Positions 1 to 15,469 of a DNA stretch of 64,000 nucleotides are shown piece after piece; positions within the stretch are counted from its first letter, which is position 1, and every line of letters begins with the position of its first letter. Origin of the DNA: Dryocosmus kuriphilus. Taxonomy: Eukaryota; Arthropoda; Insecta; Hymenoptera; Cynipidae. The stretch is from positions 158,195,911-158,259,910 of the forward strand of contig CM076195.1 in assembly GCA_038277395.1 (NCBI GenBank), read 5' to 3'. Position numbers and translations under genes: made by a program. The notes under the pieces are model-generated. The model made no database searches. It had not been told where the DNA came from and saw only the letters and a list, made by a program, of their open reading frames with translations.

Positions 1-1990
1 ACATTAATGTTATTTTTTTGTAATTATGCAAACGCATTCATAATAATTCGTTCATTATGAAAAAATAATAATAAAAATATGTCAAACTTTCATGTATATT
101 ATGAAAACGTTGTACATTTTTTATAAAGAATGGTTTTAGTACGTCTTTCATGAAGTATGTATAATTTAAAGAAATATTTCACTAAAAAAATGTAATAAAC
201 AAAAAAATACATGTTCTTTGTTCTATAAATTGTTTTTTTTTCAACCATATCTTTTTCAAATAATACAGATTCTGCTTGTACAATCACTCAGTGCATATGT
301 ACCTAATGAAGTAGAACTTGACGAATAGAATGAAGCGTATGACAGATAAATAGAAAAGACATATTAAAAGTAGGCAGGCAATTAATGCTAAAATGTGACA
401 TGAAATATGGTAAAAAAAGTAAGAAGTACTACTGCTTCAATTATAACTTTTTTCCAACATGTTCTGAGTTATGTATGCATTAATTGGAAGTGAAAGTTCA
501 TTCATTCACGCTTACTTTCCTCTTTAGAGAAAGGGGTAAATGTATATGCAAGTGTTGAATGGTTCCACAAATGTATGCAGTCATTTTGGCTCCTACCCTT
601 GGGGGGGGGGGGGGGGGGGGGGGGGGGGAATGGAGGCCTTTGCCATTGCTAAAATGCACTCACTTGCATTCAACTCCTTTTTTACAAAAGAGGAAGGATA
701 TTCACACGTGATGATTGATTGCGAAAAGACATAGAAGCGTAGTTCAGGTATCTCTTAAAGGAGAAGAAGGCTATATATTTAGTGATTAGTTATGAAAATG
801 TATTTAGTCATATTAGTTCCATTTGTAAAAGAAGGTGGCTTTATATGCATTGGATGATTGTAAAAACATAATTTTTATAATTTAGAAAAATTATGTTTTA
901 ATATGAAAATATAGAGAATGAAGATCATGTATTTTTCTGCTTGTAACAAATTCTGTTTTTTTAATTTTTTGTATTGTTCATTTCTACAGATAAACATTGA
1001 AATTTTCATTTTTAGTTATTATCCGTAATTTTCACAATTTACATGAACTTGTTATATATTTTCATTATTAATTTCGACATCAATGAATAAGAAAATATTA
1101 AAATATTCGTATTCCTATATTATTATAATGCATTTCTTCTTTGATAATGTACGAAAAGTTTTCAATTTTTTGTACAAGATTTTCCATACAATTTTTTCAT
1201 CATATTTTATAATTTCAGGAATGAAAATCTCATATTTTGAGCTCCCTATTAATACGCTACTGCCTTTCAATTCGATATGTTTGAACATATATTGAAATAA
1301 TAGTTGTATCTAGATTTGACTATAGTTTGTACATTGTACAAGAAGTATCTAATTTTAAATGAAGGAACGTGATAATAAAATTCAAAAATAAAGTTGGTAT
1401 CAATTCGAATAATATTTCTAAGAAACACTGACTGATAAATGAAAACTATAATGACAAATATTCCTGTACTAAATTGTCATTCAGATTCAGTTCGTCGTGT
1501 TGTGAGGTTCATCCATGTATTTCTCTTCTTCCAAGGTTAGCATTTTCTTCATATTCATACATGATTTTGTAGAACATTTGAAAAGAAGAAACATTTGTAT
1601 TCATTGAAATTGTTTCTTTTTATAATTATCAATTAAATAATTATCTTTTCATTATTTTCATCCTTTTTATCTTTGTGAAATTAATAAATATTATTTCTAT
1701 CCAAACTAACGGAAATATTAATTAATGAACATAAAAAAAAATGTATATATTTCTTGCAATATAAAAACTTTTTTTTGCTGAAAATGTTTTAATATTCACT
1801 TATGTATAATATTATATGAAATGGAAATATCATGAATTCATTATTGTATATCTTTACATTTATTCATATGTACATGTACATTTTTGGTGCTTATAAAATG
1901 TGTATCCATTTTCCATTTGATATTCAGTGAATAAAAGTAGGAACACTTTAAATAATATATTGTGTAAAATACAGAAAAGGTACATGGGTC
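1..1990. other. AT-rich stretch with no supported gene
   Basis: I find no exon chain, family motif or transposon ends here. The short open frames are AT-rich, hydrophobic and unsupported by splice signals. The only notable features are a 28-base G run at 601-628 and scattered A/T homopolymers. It could be upstream sequence of the gene that starts near 1991. Confidence 0.5.
601..628 (+). repeat. poly(G) tract, 28 G
   Basis: An uninterrupted run of 28 G in otherwise AT-rich DNA, directly followed by AATGG. It makes a glycine stretch in one short open frame, which I take as spurious. A tract of this length is prone to length variation and G-quadruplex formation, and is hard to sequence. Confidence 0.95.
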
Positions 1991-4585
<2,595 letters not shown>

Positions 4586-4885
4586 TAACAATTTTATTTT
4601 TACCCTTACAAAAGAACGGCATTCATTCATTTGAAAGTATTTTCATTATTCACCATACTTTTCATATTATTTCAATATTTCTGTAGTATTGACAATATTC
4701 ATTGTCTTCAAGAAAAGATTTCTCATTTTTATTAATATTTCCCATTTTTTGCAGATAATTGACTAACAGTATTTTTTTTCGACGTTCATAGATATGAAAA
4801 AGGAAAATATATGTGCGTACAAAGAGTATGTATAGTGAGTACATTATCCTTCATATTTATGAAATTTCTTCTTGAAAAGAAACAG

Positions 4886-6301
4886 GAAAATGGAATTGTT
4901 TTTAAAAACTCATTTTGGTTTCGATAATTTTCGAAAAAATCAGAAAGAAATAATTGAATGTATACTTACAAACAAAGATTGTTTTGTAACGTTGCCTACT
5001 GCCGCAGGGAAAAGTCTTATATATCAGTATTCAGCATTATATAAACCAGGTGTTACAGTAGTAATTTCACCCTTACTATCACTAATTAATGATCAAGTTC
5101 AAAAATTAGAACAACTACAAGTTAGTATTTACTGTGTGCAGGTATTTCTTCTCATTTGTGGTACTTCAAATTAGGAATTTGAAATAATAATTCAATACAT
5201 TTCGTTATTTATGAATTTAGATTGATGTGTTGAGCATAACTAGTGAAGTTCCTAAAAATCATTTTGTACACAATGATCTACGCACTAAAAGTAATATGCG
5301 TATAAAACTAATATATATGTTACGCCAGAGAGATTGCTATGCGACAAAATGCTGTTAGAGAGTCTTCAGATTTGTTATGCAAATAATTTATTACAAAAAT
5401 TTGTAATAGACGAAGGACATTGTATATTGGATTGGGGTCAAACATTTCGTAATGATTATCTCAAATTAAAATTTTTAAAAGAAATATTTCCTACCGTACC
5501 ATTGTGTGTTTTTACAGCAACCGCCACATCTTATATGGAACAAAATATTATTGACATTCTGCAATTGAAAAATTGTAAAGTGTACGTACATATGTTTTAT
5601 AACACGATAAAACTTAAAAGAAGATATGAATTTCTGAATACATATTAATAAATTTTCAAACTTTACCTTACAATGAAATAAATATGACACATGTCAGCAT
5701 GTTGAAAAAACGAATGCTTTTTCCATTGAAAGAAACATTCCATTATATATACATTTATAAATATATGTTTTTCACTATTTTGAACGATTTTTAATACATT
5801 TTTTCAAATTTTTCATGAACATTATGTTTAGGTTTCGAAATTCATTATTTCGTAAAAATTTACATCTAAGTGTTGAAATTGTTAATTCTACTAAAAAAAT
5901 TGCGTCCAAAATTGCTGAACAAATACACAATCGACATATTGGGAAGTGTGGAATAATTTATTGCAATTCTAAAAAAAATTGTCATACTATGAAAGATGCA
6001 TTAATGTCTTTCAATATTCAGAGTGAAGTTTATTATGCAAGTCTATCGGTAGATGAAAAAAACAATATTTATGCTAAGTGGGATTCTTCTGAGGTTTGTG
6101 TTTTTTTTCGTAATTATTTGATCATTCGTATGTTGTCACATATGTTACATTCATTTCATGCTTTCAAATATTTTGATACATGCACAACAATATTAAAATA
6201 TAAATGCAATAAGTTTAATATGAAACTTTCATATTCATTTCAATTAAAAGAAGAACACTTGTCGTGCTTATAACAATATTGTTACTTCTTTTCAATAATT
6301 G

Positions 6302-6348
<47 letters not shown>

Positions 6349-8409
6349 TCACTTTTTTGAACATAATTCGTTTTATTGATAAAAGACATATATTTCGTAT
6401 GATCACAGAAATGTTTTCCTTTATTTCATGTCTATTTCACTACATGTCTATTATGTATGGTTTACTGCACATTCATAAATACTCTTATTGCAGAAAGTTT
6501 TATTACGTACTTATTTTTTTCCAAAATCCATTCTTTCCTTCGAAAATGAAAGTATCGTCTTTGCCATACATATCCATTTTCGAGTTTTCTTTAAGTATAA
6601 TAAAAAAAAAATAGTTATATTTTGGAAATATATTTTTTTTTATGAATATTCACTTTTTCTATTTTGTTTGCTTTCATACACACAAAAATGTTGTATTATT
6701 CATTTTCGGTTCTTTCATTATTTTATAATGTAATACAATTGAAATATAATAGATTCCTTTTTTGCAAAATATAAGAAAGAGTATACAATGCACTTACCAA
6801 TGTATATTAAAAACCGGGAAATTTGTAAGTTTATGTAATATTATTATTGATATTGATAATATTTTTTATTTTCAAATGTATAGTCAAAGAAGAATAGTAC
6901 ATACAAGTTTTCAAAATGTTATTGAATACATAAATATCTATATTTTTTTGCGTTTGATTAAGTAAAATAAATATTCAGAACTATAATTTTTCATAAAAAG
7001 AAATGTACATTTCATTTTGTGAAAAAAAGATTCTTTCTTTTTAAAAATTGCATATTGTATATGAAAAAACATACGTGATATCATGGAAAAAAAAAAACAA
7101 TAACAGTATTACATACGTATATATGTACACAAATATACGTATGTGTATATTCTTTCTTTTCCTTTTCCAGATAATGATTTTGTGTGCAACAATTGCATTG
7201 GGGATGGGCATTGACAAGCGAAATGTCCGATTTATTTATCATTACTCCATTTCTAAATCTATTACAGCATATACACAAGAATCGGGTAGAGCAGGACGTG
7301 ATGGGCATAAGAGTGTATGCACAATTTTTTATAATTACGGTGACGCAAAACAACAATTAAAACAAATATGGAAATCAAGTTTAAATACAAAATTGAAAAT
7401 TCAATTGCGATCTGAGTTATATAATATGATAAGTTATTGTGAAAATCGCACTGACTGTAGGTGGAAAATATTGTTACAATATTTTGGCACAAGAAATATG
7501 GAAAATTTAAGTGGAAATTTTCAATGTGAAAAATGTGACATTTGTAGAAATCATTCTAATGTGCATGTTATAGACATCTCATTACATCTAAGGAATATTG
7601 TAGAAATTTTGAAAAACTTAAAGAATGATTTAAAATTCATAAGTGAAAAATTATTAGAGGTATTTTTATTGGGTGAAATAACCGCTGATGTGATACTAAT
7701 GCAATTGCATACATATAAATATTTTGGAGCTGCTAGGACTTGATTACCTCATTTCTTACAAAAAGTATTATTATTTCTACAATATGAAAAATATATTATT
7801 GAAAATGAGCTTGACATTAATTTCCAATCGAAACTCATTCTCGAGGTAACGGAAAAAAGGTTTACATTTTTACAGAAACATACATTTAAAGGTACAATTA
7901 TTATTTTTTTCTGATCTTTTCCATTTTTTCATTTCTTCGTTATTTCTGTATTACTTTTGTATTATTGGATACTTCATATCTTCACTATCAACAATTATTA
8001 CATACAATGCATATGGAATAATGTTTTTCCTTTATTTGTATTCTTCTCCTTATGATCGGGATGAAACAGAAACTATTAATTATTAATTTTGTACATGTGA
8101 TATTTTCAGTTGTACTTTATAATCTCAGTAAATGAAAAAAATATTTTAAATAAGAAAACAGTTGCCCACATCCAGAAACAATGTTTCTTGTCAATGAAAA
8201 AGGAATGTCAATTGCAAAGTATTCTGGGAAATCATACAAAACATGAGTTAAGAAATCACCGACCATTGCACATGTTAGCTAAAAAATTACCAACAACAAT
8301 GAGAAAATATCAAAGAATTTGCACAAAAAACAGAGATATCCACATGACTGAAATAGATAATACTTTACTTAAAATAATCGACACTTATGCAAAGTTATTG
8401 CAGCAGTAA
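4886..8409 (+). pseudogene. BLM-type RecQ DNA helicase, disrupted by a frameshift and an in-frame stop
   Basis: RecQ 3'-5' DNA helicases unwind recombination intermediates in the nucleus. Five exons are visible: 4886-5120, 5221-5581, 5832-6093, 7171-7845 and 8110-8409 (stop TAA). In order: motif 0/I (FGFDNFRKNQ, then LPTAAGKS), ISPLLSLINDQVQKL, YVTPERLL, a DEAH-box variant (VIDEGHC), FTATATS, then GIIYCNSKK, ATIALGMGIDK and the arginine-finger motif QESGRAGRDG. The RQC zinc ligands follow (YCENRTDC...CEKCDIC), then a winged-helix segment and an HRDC-like end (LHMLAKKLP). The YCEN-CR spacing favours BLM over RECQ1. There are two lesions. In exon 2 an extra two bases in a TA run near 5319 shift frame just before TPER; removing them also restores the exon phase. 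In exon 4 a TGA at 7741-7743 follows FGAART, with homologous sequence continuing in frame to 7845. Motif II reads DEGH rather than DEAH. Either a dead copy or a gene hit by assembly errors. Confidence 0.88.
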
Positions 8410-8694
8410 TATATCTACTTTGAATAATAAACATTATTAATGGTAAGTTGTATGAAATTTATTTTGCTTTTTTTCAATTCGGTACTTTTCTGTATTATAA
8501 AACATATAAACTTGAAGGAATAATTATATTTTATCTATAATGAAAATATTTATTGCTTATTTTCATATGAAGAAATTATTATTTTTTTTTTACGCATATT
8601 GATAGTATACTTTTCTGTTTTATTTGGGTATAAGAAATATTCATATTTTTTTTTCTTTTTTTATCAATGTCACTAGTGGCAAAGTTTCAGTTCA

Positions 8695-11231
8695 ATGGAA
8701 TTAATTGAAATGTCAAAAGTTAAATATAATACAACAGTAGTCAACAACAACATTGAAAATATAATGAAAAACAGTAATACAGACAGTTCGCACGTACAAA
8801 TAGTATGTAAAAAAAAAAAAAAAAAAGCACATCATGTTCATCTATTTAAGGAAAAAGAAATCTCGAAAGTAATATTATTTTTACTAGAAAACAGTAGCCT
8901 CATTAAAGATGGTTCTTTGCATAAAATAGCTATGAAAATAGCTGCAGAAGTGAGTTATCATTTCATAAATGCATGCATATGTATATGTGCATGTATATAT
9001 ATGTATACGAATATTTATATATATATATAGATATACAACCACTTATACGTAGAAACATGTATACATATAGATACGTGCATAATAAAAAAATCACATTTCA
9101 ATTGCACATAAAAAAAAAAGCTCTCACGTTTGTCGTTGAAAATCTTCAATCTTCGAGTGCTCGTTTGAAGTCATAAAACATTATTTTTTAGAAAATGCGG
9201 TTTTTTAATGATGTTCATAATTAAAATAAAACAATCAGAAAAGATATCAATTATTATAATATTTTTCAACATTGCACAATACTTACATGATTCACAACAT
9301 ATATTTACGTGAAAATGTTACATTTTTACAGTTCTTGCAATATTTTGCAAATATTCTGTTTCAAAATGAAAGAATTGATGTTTGGTAAATTTATACGGGC
9401 ATTCAAACAGCGAAAATTTCAAATACAAAATGTCAGATTGATTGTTTTTGACGTTCACTCTCAAAGTGGTCTGTTTAACATGCAGGTATTGATATATTTC
9501 TGTGAAATTCTATAAGTACATGTATGCATACACACATGCATACAGAGGAATATTGATATCAATATATGTATATGTATACAAAGTGCATCAAAAGTTGTCG
9601 CATATATATATATTTATGCATAATAATGTTAAATATTAATGTATTTCAAAATCGTGTAACTGTAACACTTTTATATATATATATATCTACATAAGAAATG
9701 ATAAGGACATTTTGAAAAGGAACCATTAACAAAGATAAAACTTTGTAAGTGTTTTAGAAAATTATTAACAATAATTGTAACTTATTCTTCACTTATCTCA
9801 TTCCATACATGAGAAAGATCGCATTTTAACGATTCTATATTGATATAATTTGTAGAGTATTTTTTTTTCTTCAAGGTAGACCAGAGTAAATAATCCATCG
9901 GATTGAAATCCAATAAATTGAATTGATACATATCTTTTGTCCAAGTTGCTGGAAATAACCTTTGGTGAATTTAAATCGTCCTTTTTGTACCATGGGTTCA
10001 TGTGAAATTTTATTGAAAGGTCCATAAATTCTTATCAAATTGTTCGCATGTTTACGGATTCACAATGGTCTTCAAGATGTTTTCTTTATACGATTTTTCA
10101 TTTATTTTCACTTCTTTGTCGACAAACATTAATGGTGTTTTTCTTCTTCTACAAATTGGACCCCCCAAACTTTCACTAAAAAAGGAAAATGTGATTTGCA
10201 GATTGTTCTTACTTTTTTAGATATTACAGCACTTTTAAGGAATAGTTCTTCAACATTTTTTTATGATTATAAACTCGGTCCGTATTTCAAACTTTTTCAT
10301 CAGAGAACAAAACATTACGATGTCGTTTACTTACGATGAAGCGTTATAATTTCGAACATTTTTAGAAACGGGAGGTTGTCATTTTGTTTATTAAGACATA
10401 AGCTTTTTGTATTTCACAAGGATACTAATGTAATTTATTTTATATGATTCTTGTAATACTAACTGCATTGTATTTCAACTGTTTATCCAATTTAAGCATC
10501 AAACACTTGGAATTTCAAAATGGTCGCTTTATTGTCTTCTGATGGTTAGGTAGAGTATTTGCAGTGCGTGGTCATCTGCTTTTGAATCAGTGTTTAATTG
10601 GATCTAATTCATGAAATCGATGTAAAACATCCTACATTGTTCTATGCGAAATATGTAGGAAGTTTGAAATTTCATTTGGTAACTTTGTTTCCTGATAGAA
10701 TGAAATTGTTCATATACGATTGGTTTCTTTATTTATTGCGGATTATTACAATACGTAGAAAAGTTCAGGAAACACTAACTTCATTAAAGATTACTTCGGG
10801 AACGGAAATATTATGTCATAATTCATAAATTTTTGACATAATTCAGAGAAACTAAAACGCAAAGATTGTGCGAGAAGTTTTGATGCACCCTGCACATTTT
10901 TGTATGTTTCTATGCATGAATATTTGTATATATATGAATGCATGTAAGTGAACATGTCATCATGTAAAGGAGGATTTTTATACATATCTCTATACATGTA
11001 CACATGTTTCCGTAATTTGTAATATGAACGTAAATTATAATTATTGACTTTCAATACCTTATCTTTTATTAGGGAATTCTGAAGAGAACTTACAATGCTA
11101 TTTATACATTTTTAAGGAGAAGATTTCGGAATAATCTGGAACATTATATTATAAATGTGAAACATGATTGTATAAGAGTAAGGAAAAAGGCGAAAAAAAA
11201 AATTGCTCAAACAATTACTGCGATTATATAG
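8695..11231 (+). pseudogene. unrecognised three-exon gene with a mariner in its last intron
   Basis: Candidate exons are 8695-8949 (ATG start, 85 codons, donor GTGAGT), 9332-9485 (acceptor TTTTACAG, donor after LFNMQ) and 11074-11231 (starts GILKRTYNAIY, ends TAG). Exon 1 and exon 3 join in phase 0. Exon 2 read in phase 0 gives FLQYFANILFQNERIDVW and then hits TAA, while a shifted frame stays open and ends in phase with exon 3 (IVFDVHSQSGLFNMQ). The simplest reading is therefore a one-base frame break near 9386. Exon 1 also contains a run of about 18 A coding for lysines, a likely site of length error. The C-terminus is very basic (RRRFRNN, RKKAKKKIAQ). No family is recognised. It lies 286 bp beyond the helicase stop on the same strand. 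The intron at 9486-11073 holds the mariner element. Confidence 0.4.
9579..10892 (-). mobile_element. decayed Tc1/mariner-superfamily element, about 1.31 kb
   Basis: The ends form imperfect terminal inverted repeats. The left begins CAAAGTGCATCAAAAGTTGTC, and the reverse complement of the right end begins CAGGGTGCATCAAAACTTCTC. The left end is preceded by TA, the right followed by CA, consistent with an eroded TA target duplication. Length matches a typical 1.3-kb mariner. Reading the minus strand, broken transposase segments appear in the expected order: FSDEK near 10310 (first catalytic Asp region), a GG-containing segment with KTPLMFVDKEVKIN near 10130, LWTFQ near 10020, and LLDFNPMDYLLW near 9905 (degenerate form of the SPDLNPMDY-type motif). 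Several stops and frame changes separate them, so it is inactive. It lies inside an intron of the 8.7-11.2 kb gene. Confidence 0.85.
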
Positions 11232-12629
11232 TAAGAGATGAGTCAAAAATATAGAAAAAGTTGAAATTTGCTCTTTTCAAGAAATAGGAGTACTGGTATG
11301 TATATATGCATACACATATTTATATATGTATGTTTACATGTATCCTGAATTTTTCCTTATATCAATATTTTGTACTCGTAACAATTTTTCATACGGTACA
11401 TGGCTGAAAGAATTGATTTTCAGTGTATGCATTGTGCATTTAGAAACATTTGTTTTTCTATATTGTCTCTTAATATACTAAAAGCATCGTAAGAATGTTT
11501 TTTTCTTTCAAATGACAAGTTCATATCTTTTTCTCCTTATTATTTTCTTCTGTACTTAATTAGATATAAAATTATCCATCACTATAAACATTTCTTCTTT
11601 GGCGAATTGTAAATAAAGTGCTGATTACATAATGTTTCCGTACTCTTTTTTTATTTATAAAAGGAAAAAGAAGTACTTTATCCTACCTACTTTTCATTGT
11701 AACAGTATAATATGAGAATTTATATAATTATATCCAAAACATGAAAAGTTAAATATAGTACATTTTTATTTCATTCAATAAGTAAGTATGTTGTTCTTTT
11801 TCTTTGTAACGTTTGTATGACATCGAAGAATATTATGAATTTCAGGTAAAAAATATATGCACCTGTAAAAATATGATATTTTTCATTCTTTTATATATCA
11901 TCATTTTCATTTTCATTGAGAAACCAAAAATATTTCATTACATGCTTTGTAAAGAAAACATGAAATTGAAAATGGAAAAAGAATGAATATTTCATGTATA
12001 TTACAATGTGAAAAGTACTCTTCGTTACTAGAACGTTTGTCACTACTTTTTTTTCCGTTAAAACGAATTAAATACTTTAAAAGAAATTCCTCCTTTGGCA
12101 GAAAAGCTTTATAAATGATGATACAAATCATTTTTCACAAAGTTTTCAGACTTTTATTGAAAATTCTCTTCACTCCGAAAATTCATAACAGACTAATAGA
12201 AATCTTCTAAGTTCCGAATTTAATGGATTTTATTCCGTCATAACAAATCGATAATACGTTTTCTTTTACTATTTTTTACTTTCATCGTTTAGTAGAGATT
12301 ATATTGAAACGTGAAAAGATTTGTGATTTTATGAAAAGAAATTTCATATTAATCACACAATTCTTCATGATTGTAACTTTTTTCACTAGTAATGGCTATT
12401 TTTTTTAAAAATGAAGAGATATTCTTGTGAATATTACAACCGGTATTAATTACTCATTACTATTGAGGTTCATTACTCTACATCGTTTCATTTGCTCATA
12501 ACAAATCGATAGTACATCTTCTTCCACCATTTGTCACTTTCATTCTTTAGTAAAGATTATATTGAAACATGAAAAATATATCTGATTTTATAAAAAAAGA
12601 TTTTTTCCATCATTTACTACTTTGCTTTT
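11232..12629. other. non-coding AT-rich interval with a small direct duplication
   Basis: No gene is supported. A direct repeat of roughly 110 bp is visible: 12234-12345 and 12488-12600 share CATAACAAATCGATA, then TTTCATnnTTTAGTA-AGATTATATTGAAAC. The spacing is about 254 bp, suggesting a short tandem duplication. The rest is intergenic or 3' flanking sequence of the preceding gene. Confidence 0.5.
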
Positions 12630-12630
12630 T

Positions 12631-12631
<1 letters not shown>

Positions 12632-12673
<42 letters not shown>

Positions 12674-12761
12674 GGAGAGGGGTTTTAGTCAGTAAGAATC
12701 TGACACTATCCACTTTCAAAGTTTGAAAAGTGGATGTTTATGCAAGATTTCCCCTCTCCTG

Positions 12762-12795
<34 letters not shown>

Positions 12796-13038
12796 TCTCT
12801 TGTTCATATATGTAATTTATTAATGAATAAAATAAATAAAAATTAGTATTAATGTTGTTTTATTTATGATCCATTTAACAAATAGAAATATGTATAAAAG
12901 AATAATATAGCATAATAAAATGTACAAAGGAAAAAATGTCTTTTCCGATTAATTTTCATACAATTTTCATTATGATTATAGTAAACAGTATAATTATTAG
13001 TAAAGTACTTACATTAATAAAAAAAAAAATAACTGAAA
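12632..13038 (+). repeat. hairpin/poly(A) repeat, copy 1 (candidate structured RNA retroposon)
   Basis: Order: (TA)n at 12632-12664, GTACACAT, an 88-base folded core at 12673-12760, then 31 A from 12762, then about 245 bp of AT-rich sequence shared with copy 2. The core has a perfect 10-bp closing stem (AGGAGAGGGG at 12673-12682 with CCCCTCTCCT at 12751-12760). It encloses a hairpin GTCAG-loop-CTGAC (12688-12704) and a second hairpin TCCACTTTC/GAAAAGTGGA (12709-12734), that is, a three-way junction. The poly(A) directly after the closing stem suggests an RNA copied by retrotransposition, but the shared sequence beyond the A tract shows that a larger segment was duplicated. I do not recognise the RNA family. 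Confidence 0.6.
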
Positions 13039-13440
13039 TAAAATGTATGAAAGCAAATATATATATACATCATTCATTTTGTCATTGTACATTATATATA
13101 AATACATAATCTATTATATATATTATTACTATAATACTGATACGATAAACTTATTTTATAAATTTGTAGAAATATAAGTAACAAATTTTATATGATGTAG
13201 ACTATTTTGTGAAAGAACAAGAAGTAAGTATGAAATTCATTATTTATACTTATAACAGCAAACACTATTATTAAAAAACTATATATTAACTGTACTGTAA
13301 AAATTATTTCTTACAATAATACATTTTATTTATTATTTAATAATTATACATTATATTTGTCTTCAGCTGTATATAATTTATACATATTCTTAGACATACA
13401 AAGAAATGTAATATTTCATTATGAAATCATTTTATCTTTT
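13039..13440. other. AT-rich interval, no feature
   Basis: No open frame, repeat copy or element end is supported here. It lies between the first hairpin/poly(A) repeat and the four-copy duplication that begins near 13441. Confidence 0.5.
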
Positions 13441-14690
13441 CATCTTTTTTTCCCATGAAATTATCTATTCGGAAGTTTCATTACACGGAAAAAGTCACTT
13501 GATTATTAATATTCATAAGTGGTGGTCATTGAGGTGGAAAGAGGATTGCTAATTTCATGGTAAATTGTTTGGAAATTTTTTTACGCAACAATAATAATGG
13601 AGAAATGTTACAAAAGAATATGTCATCTTCGATGACCATCTCAATCTCCACCCTATCTTTCAATTCCCATGCCTAATAGCCCCTCGTATTTACTCATGTA
13701 AATACCATTTCTTATAGTATGGATTTGGTTAGCCACTCGGCGAGTTCGCCAGCACTGATGTATAGAGTATATGTTCATTTAAAATTCGGCTATTTTTTTT
13801 CCTTTTTCCATAAAATTGTCTATTTGGAAGTTTCATTGCACGGAAAAAGTCACTTGATTATTAATATTCATAAGTGGTGGTCATTGAGGCGGAAAGAGGA
13901 TTGCTAATTTCATGGTAAATTGTTTGAAAATTTTTTTACGCAACAATAATAATGGAGAAATGTTACAAAAGAACATGTCATCTTCGATGACCACCTCAAC
14001 CCCCACCCTGTCTTTCAATTCCCATACCTACTAGCCCCTCGTATTTACTCACGTAAATACTATTTCTTATAGTATGGATTTGGCTAGCCAATATTGTGGC
14101 TAGCAGCTCGGCTAGACAATTGGCTAGCCAGTAGAGTGTTTAGCCAATTGGCTAGCCAGTATTGTGTTTAGCCAATTGGCTAGATAATTTGCTACAAATT
14201 TTTCTACGCAACAATAATAATGGAGAAATGTTACAAAAGAACATGTCATCTTCGATGACCACCTCAACCCCCACCCTGTCTTTCAATTCCCATACCTACT
14301 AGCCCCTCGTATTTACTCACGTAAATACTATTTCTTATAGTATGGATTTGGCTAGCCAATATTGTGGCTAGCAGCTCGGCTAGACAATTGGCTAGCCAGT
14401 AGAGTGTTTAGCCAATTGGCTAGCCAGTATTGTGTTTAGCCAATTGGCTAGATAATTTGCTACAAATTTTTCTGCAAACAAAAGAACATGTCATCTTCAA
14501 TAATAATGGAGAAATGTTACAAAAGAACATGTCATCTTCGATGACCATCTCAACCCCCACCCTGTCTTTCAATTCCCATACCTACTAGCCCCTCCTTCGT
14601 ATGGATTTTTACCAATACGTAAATACTATTTAGCCTGGCTATAGTATATAGCCAATTGGCTAGCAAATTTTTCTACGCAACAATAATAAT
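13441..14690. repeat. local duplications of a ~270-355 bp segment
   Basis: Four copies share ACGCAACAATAATAATGGAG followed by CATGTCATCTTCGATGACC and CCTACTAGCCCCTCG. The anchor occurs at 13583, 13938, 14206 and 14675. Copies at about 13938 and 14206 are near-identical over ~265 bp. The first two also share a longer upstream segment (GGAAGTTTCATT-CACGGAAAAAGTCACTTG, GTGGTGGTCATTGAGG), offset about 355 bp. The later copies run into the GCTAGC palindrome array. Open frames through this block are incidental. Confidence 0.85.
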
Positions 14691-14945
14691 GGAGAAATGG
14701 CTAGCCATACCTACTAGCCCTTCGGTAAGCCATTTCTTATAGTATGGATTTGGCTAGCCAATCGGCTAGCCAATTGGCTAGCCAATATTGTGGCTAGCCA
14801 CTGGGTTATCTAATTGGCTGGCCAATATTGTGTATAGTCACTCGGCTAGCCAATTGGCTAGCCAATATTGTGTTTAGCCACTCGACTAACCAATAAGCTA
14901 GCCAATATTGTATTTAGCGAATTGGCTAGATCATTGTCTAGCCAC
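14085..14945. repeat. palindromic GCTAGC/CAATTG minisatellite
   Basis: Many iterations of TTGGCTAGCCAA and GCTAGCCAATATTGTG occur, with the 16-base perfect palindrome AATTGGCTAGCCAATT as the recurring core. Spacers such as ACTCGGCTAG and AGTAGAGTGTTTAG vary. Because each monomer is itself self-complementary, the array can fold at many registers. It ends abruptly at the (TA)n run starting at 14949. Confidence 0.85.
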
Positions 14946-14946
14946 A

Positions 14947-15430
<484 letters not shown>

Positions 15431-15432
15431 AA

Positions 15433-15433
<1 letters not shown>

Positions 15434-15462
<29 letters not shown>
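15434..15462 (+). repeat. (AAT)n microsatellite
   Basis: About ten AAT triplets in perfect register, directly after the downstream boundary of the second hairpin/poly(A) repeat. Confidence 0.9.
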
Positions 15463-15463
<1 letters not shown>

Positions 15464-15469
15464 GAAATA

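Noticed and set aside
6264..6965. Extra exons inside the fourth helicase intron (open frames at 6264-6965)
   Set aside because: The RecQ homology passes directly from 6093 (WDSSE) to 7171 (IMILCATIALGMG); these frames have no RecQ similarity.
12673..12760. Hammerhead ribozyme in the hairpin/poly(A) core
   Set aside because: CTGAC is present but no CTGANGA...GAAA arrangement around a three-stem core, so the known hammerhead class does not fit.
13719..13907. MDLVSHSASSPALMYR open frame
   Set aside because: Lies across the local duplication and the start of the palindromic array; other copies of the same segment do not keep the frame.
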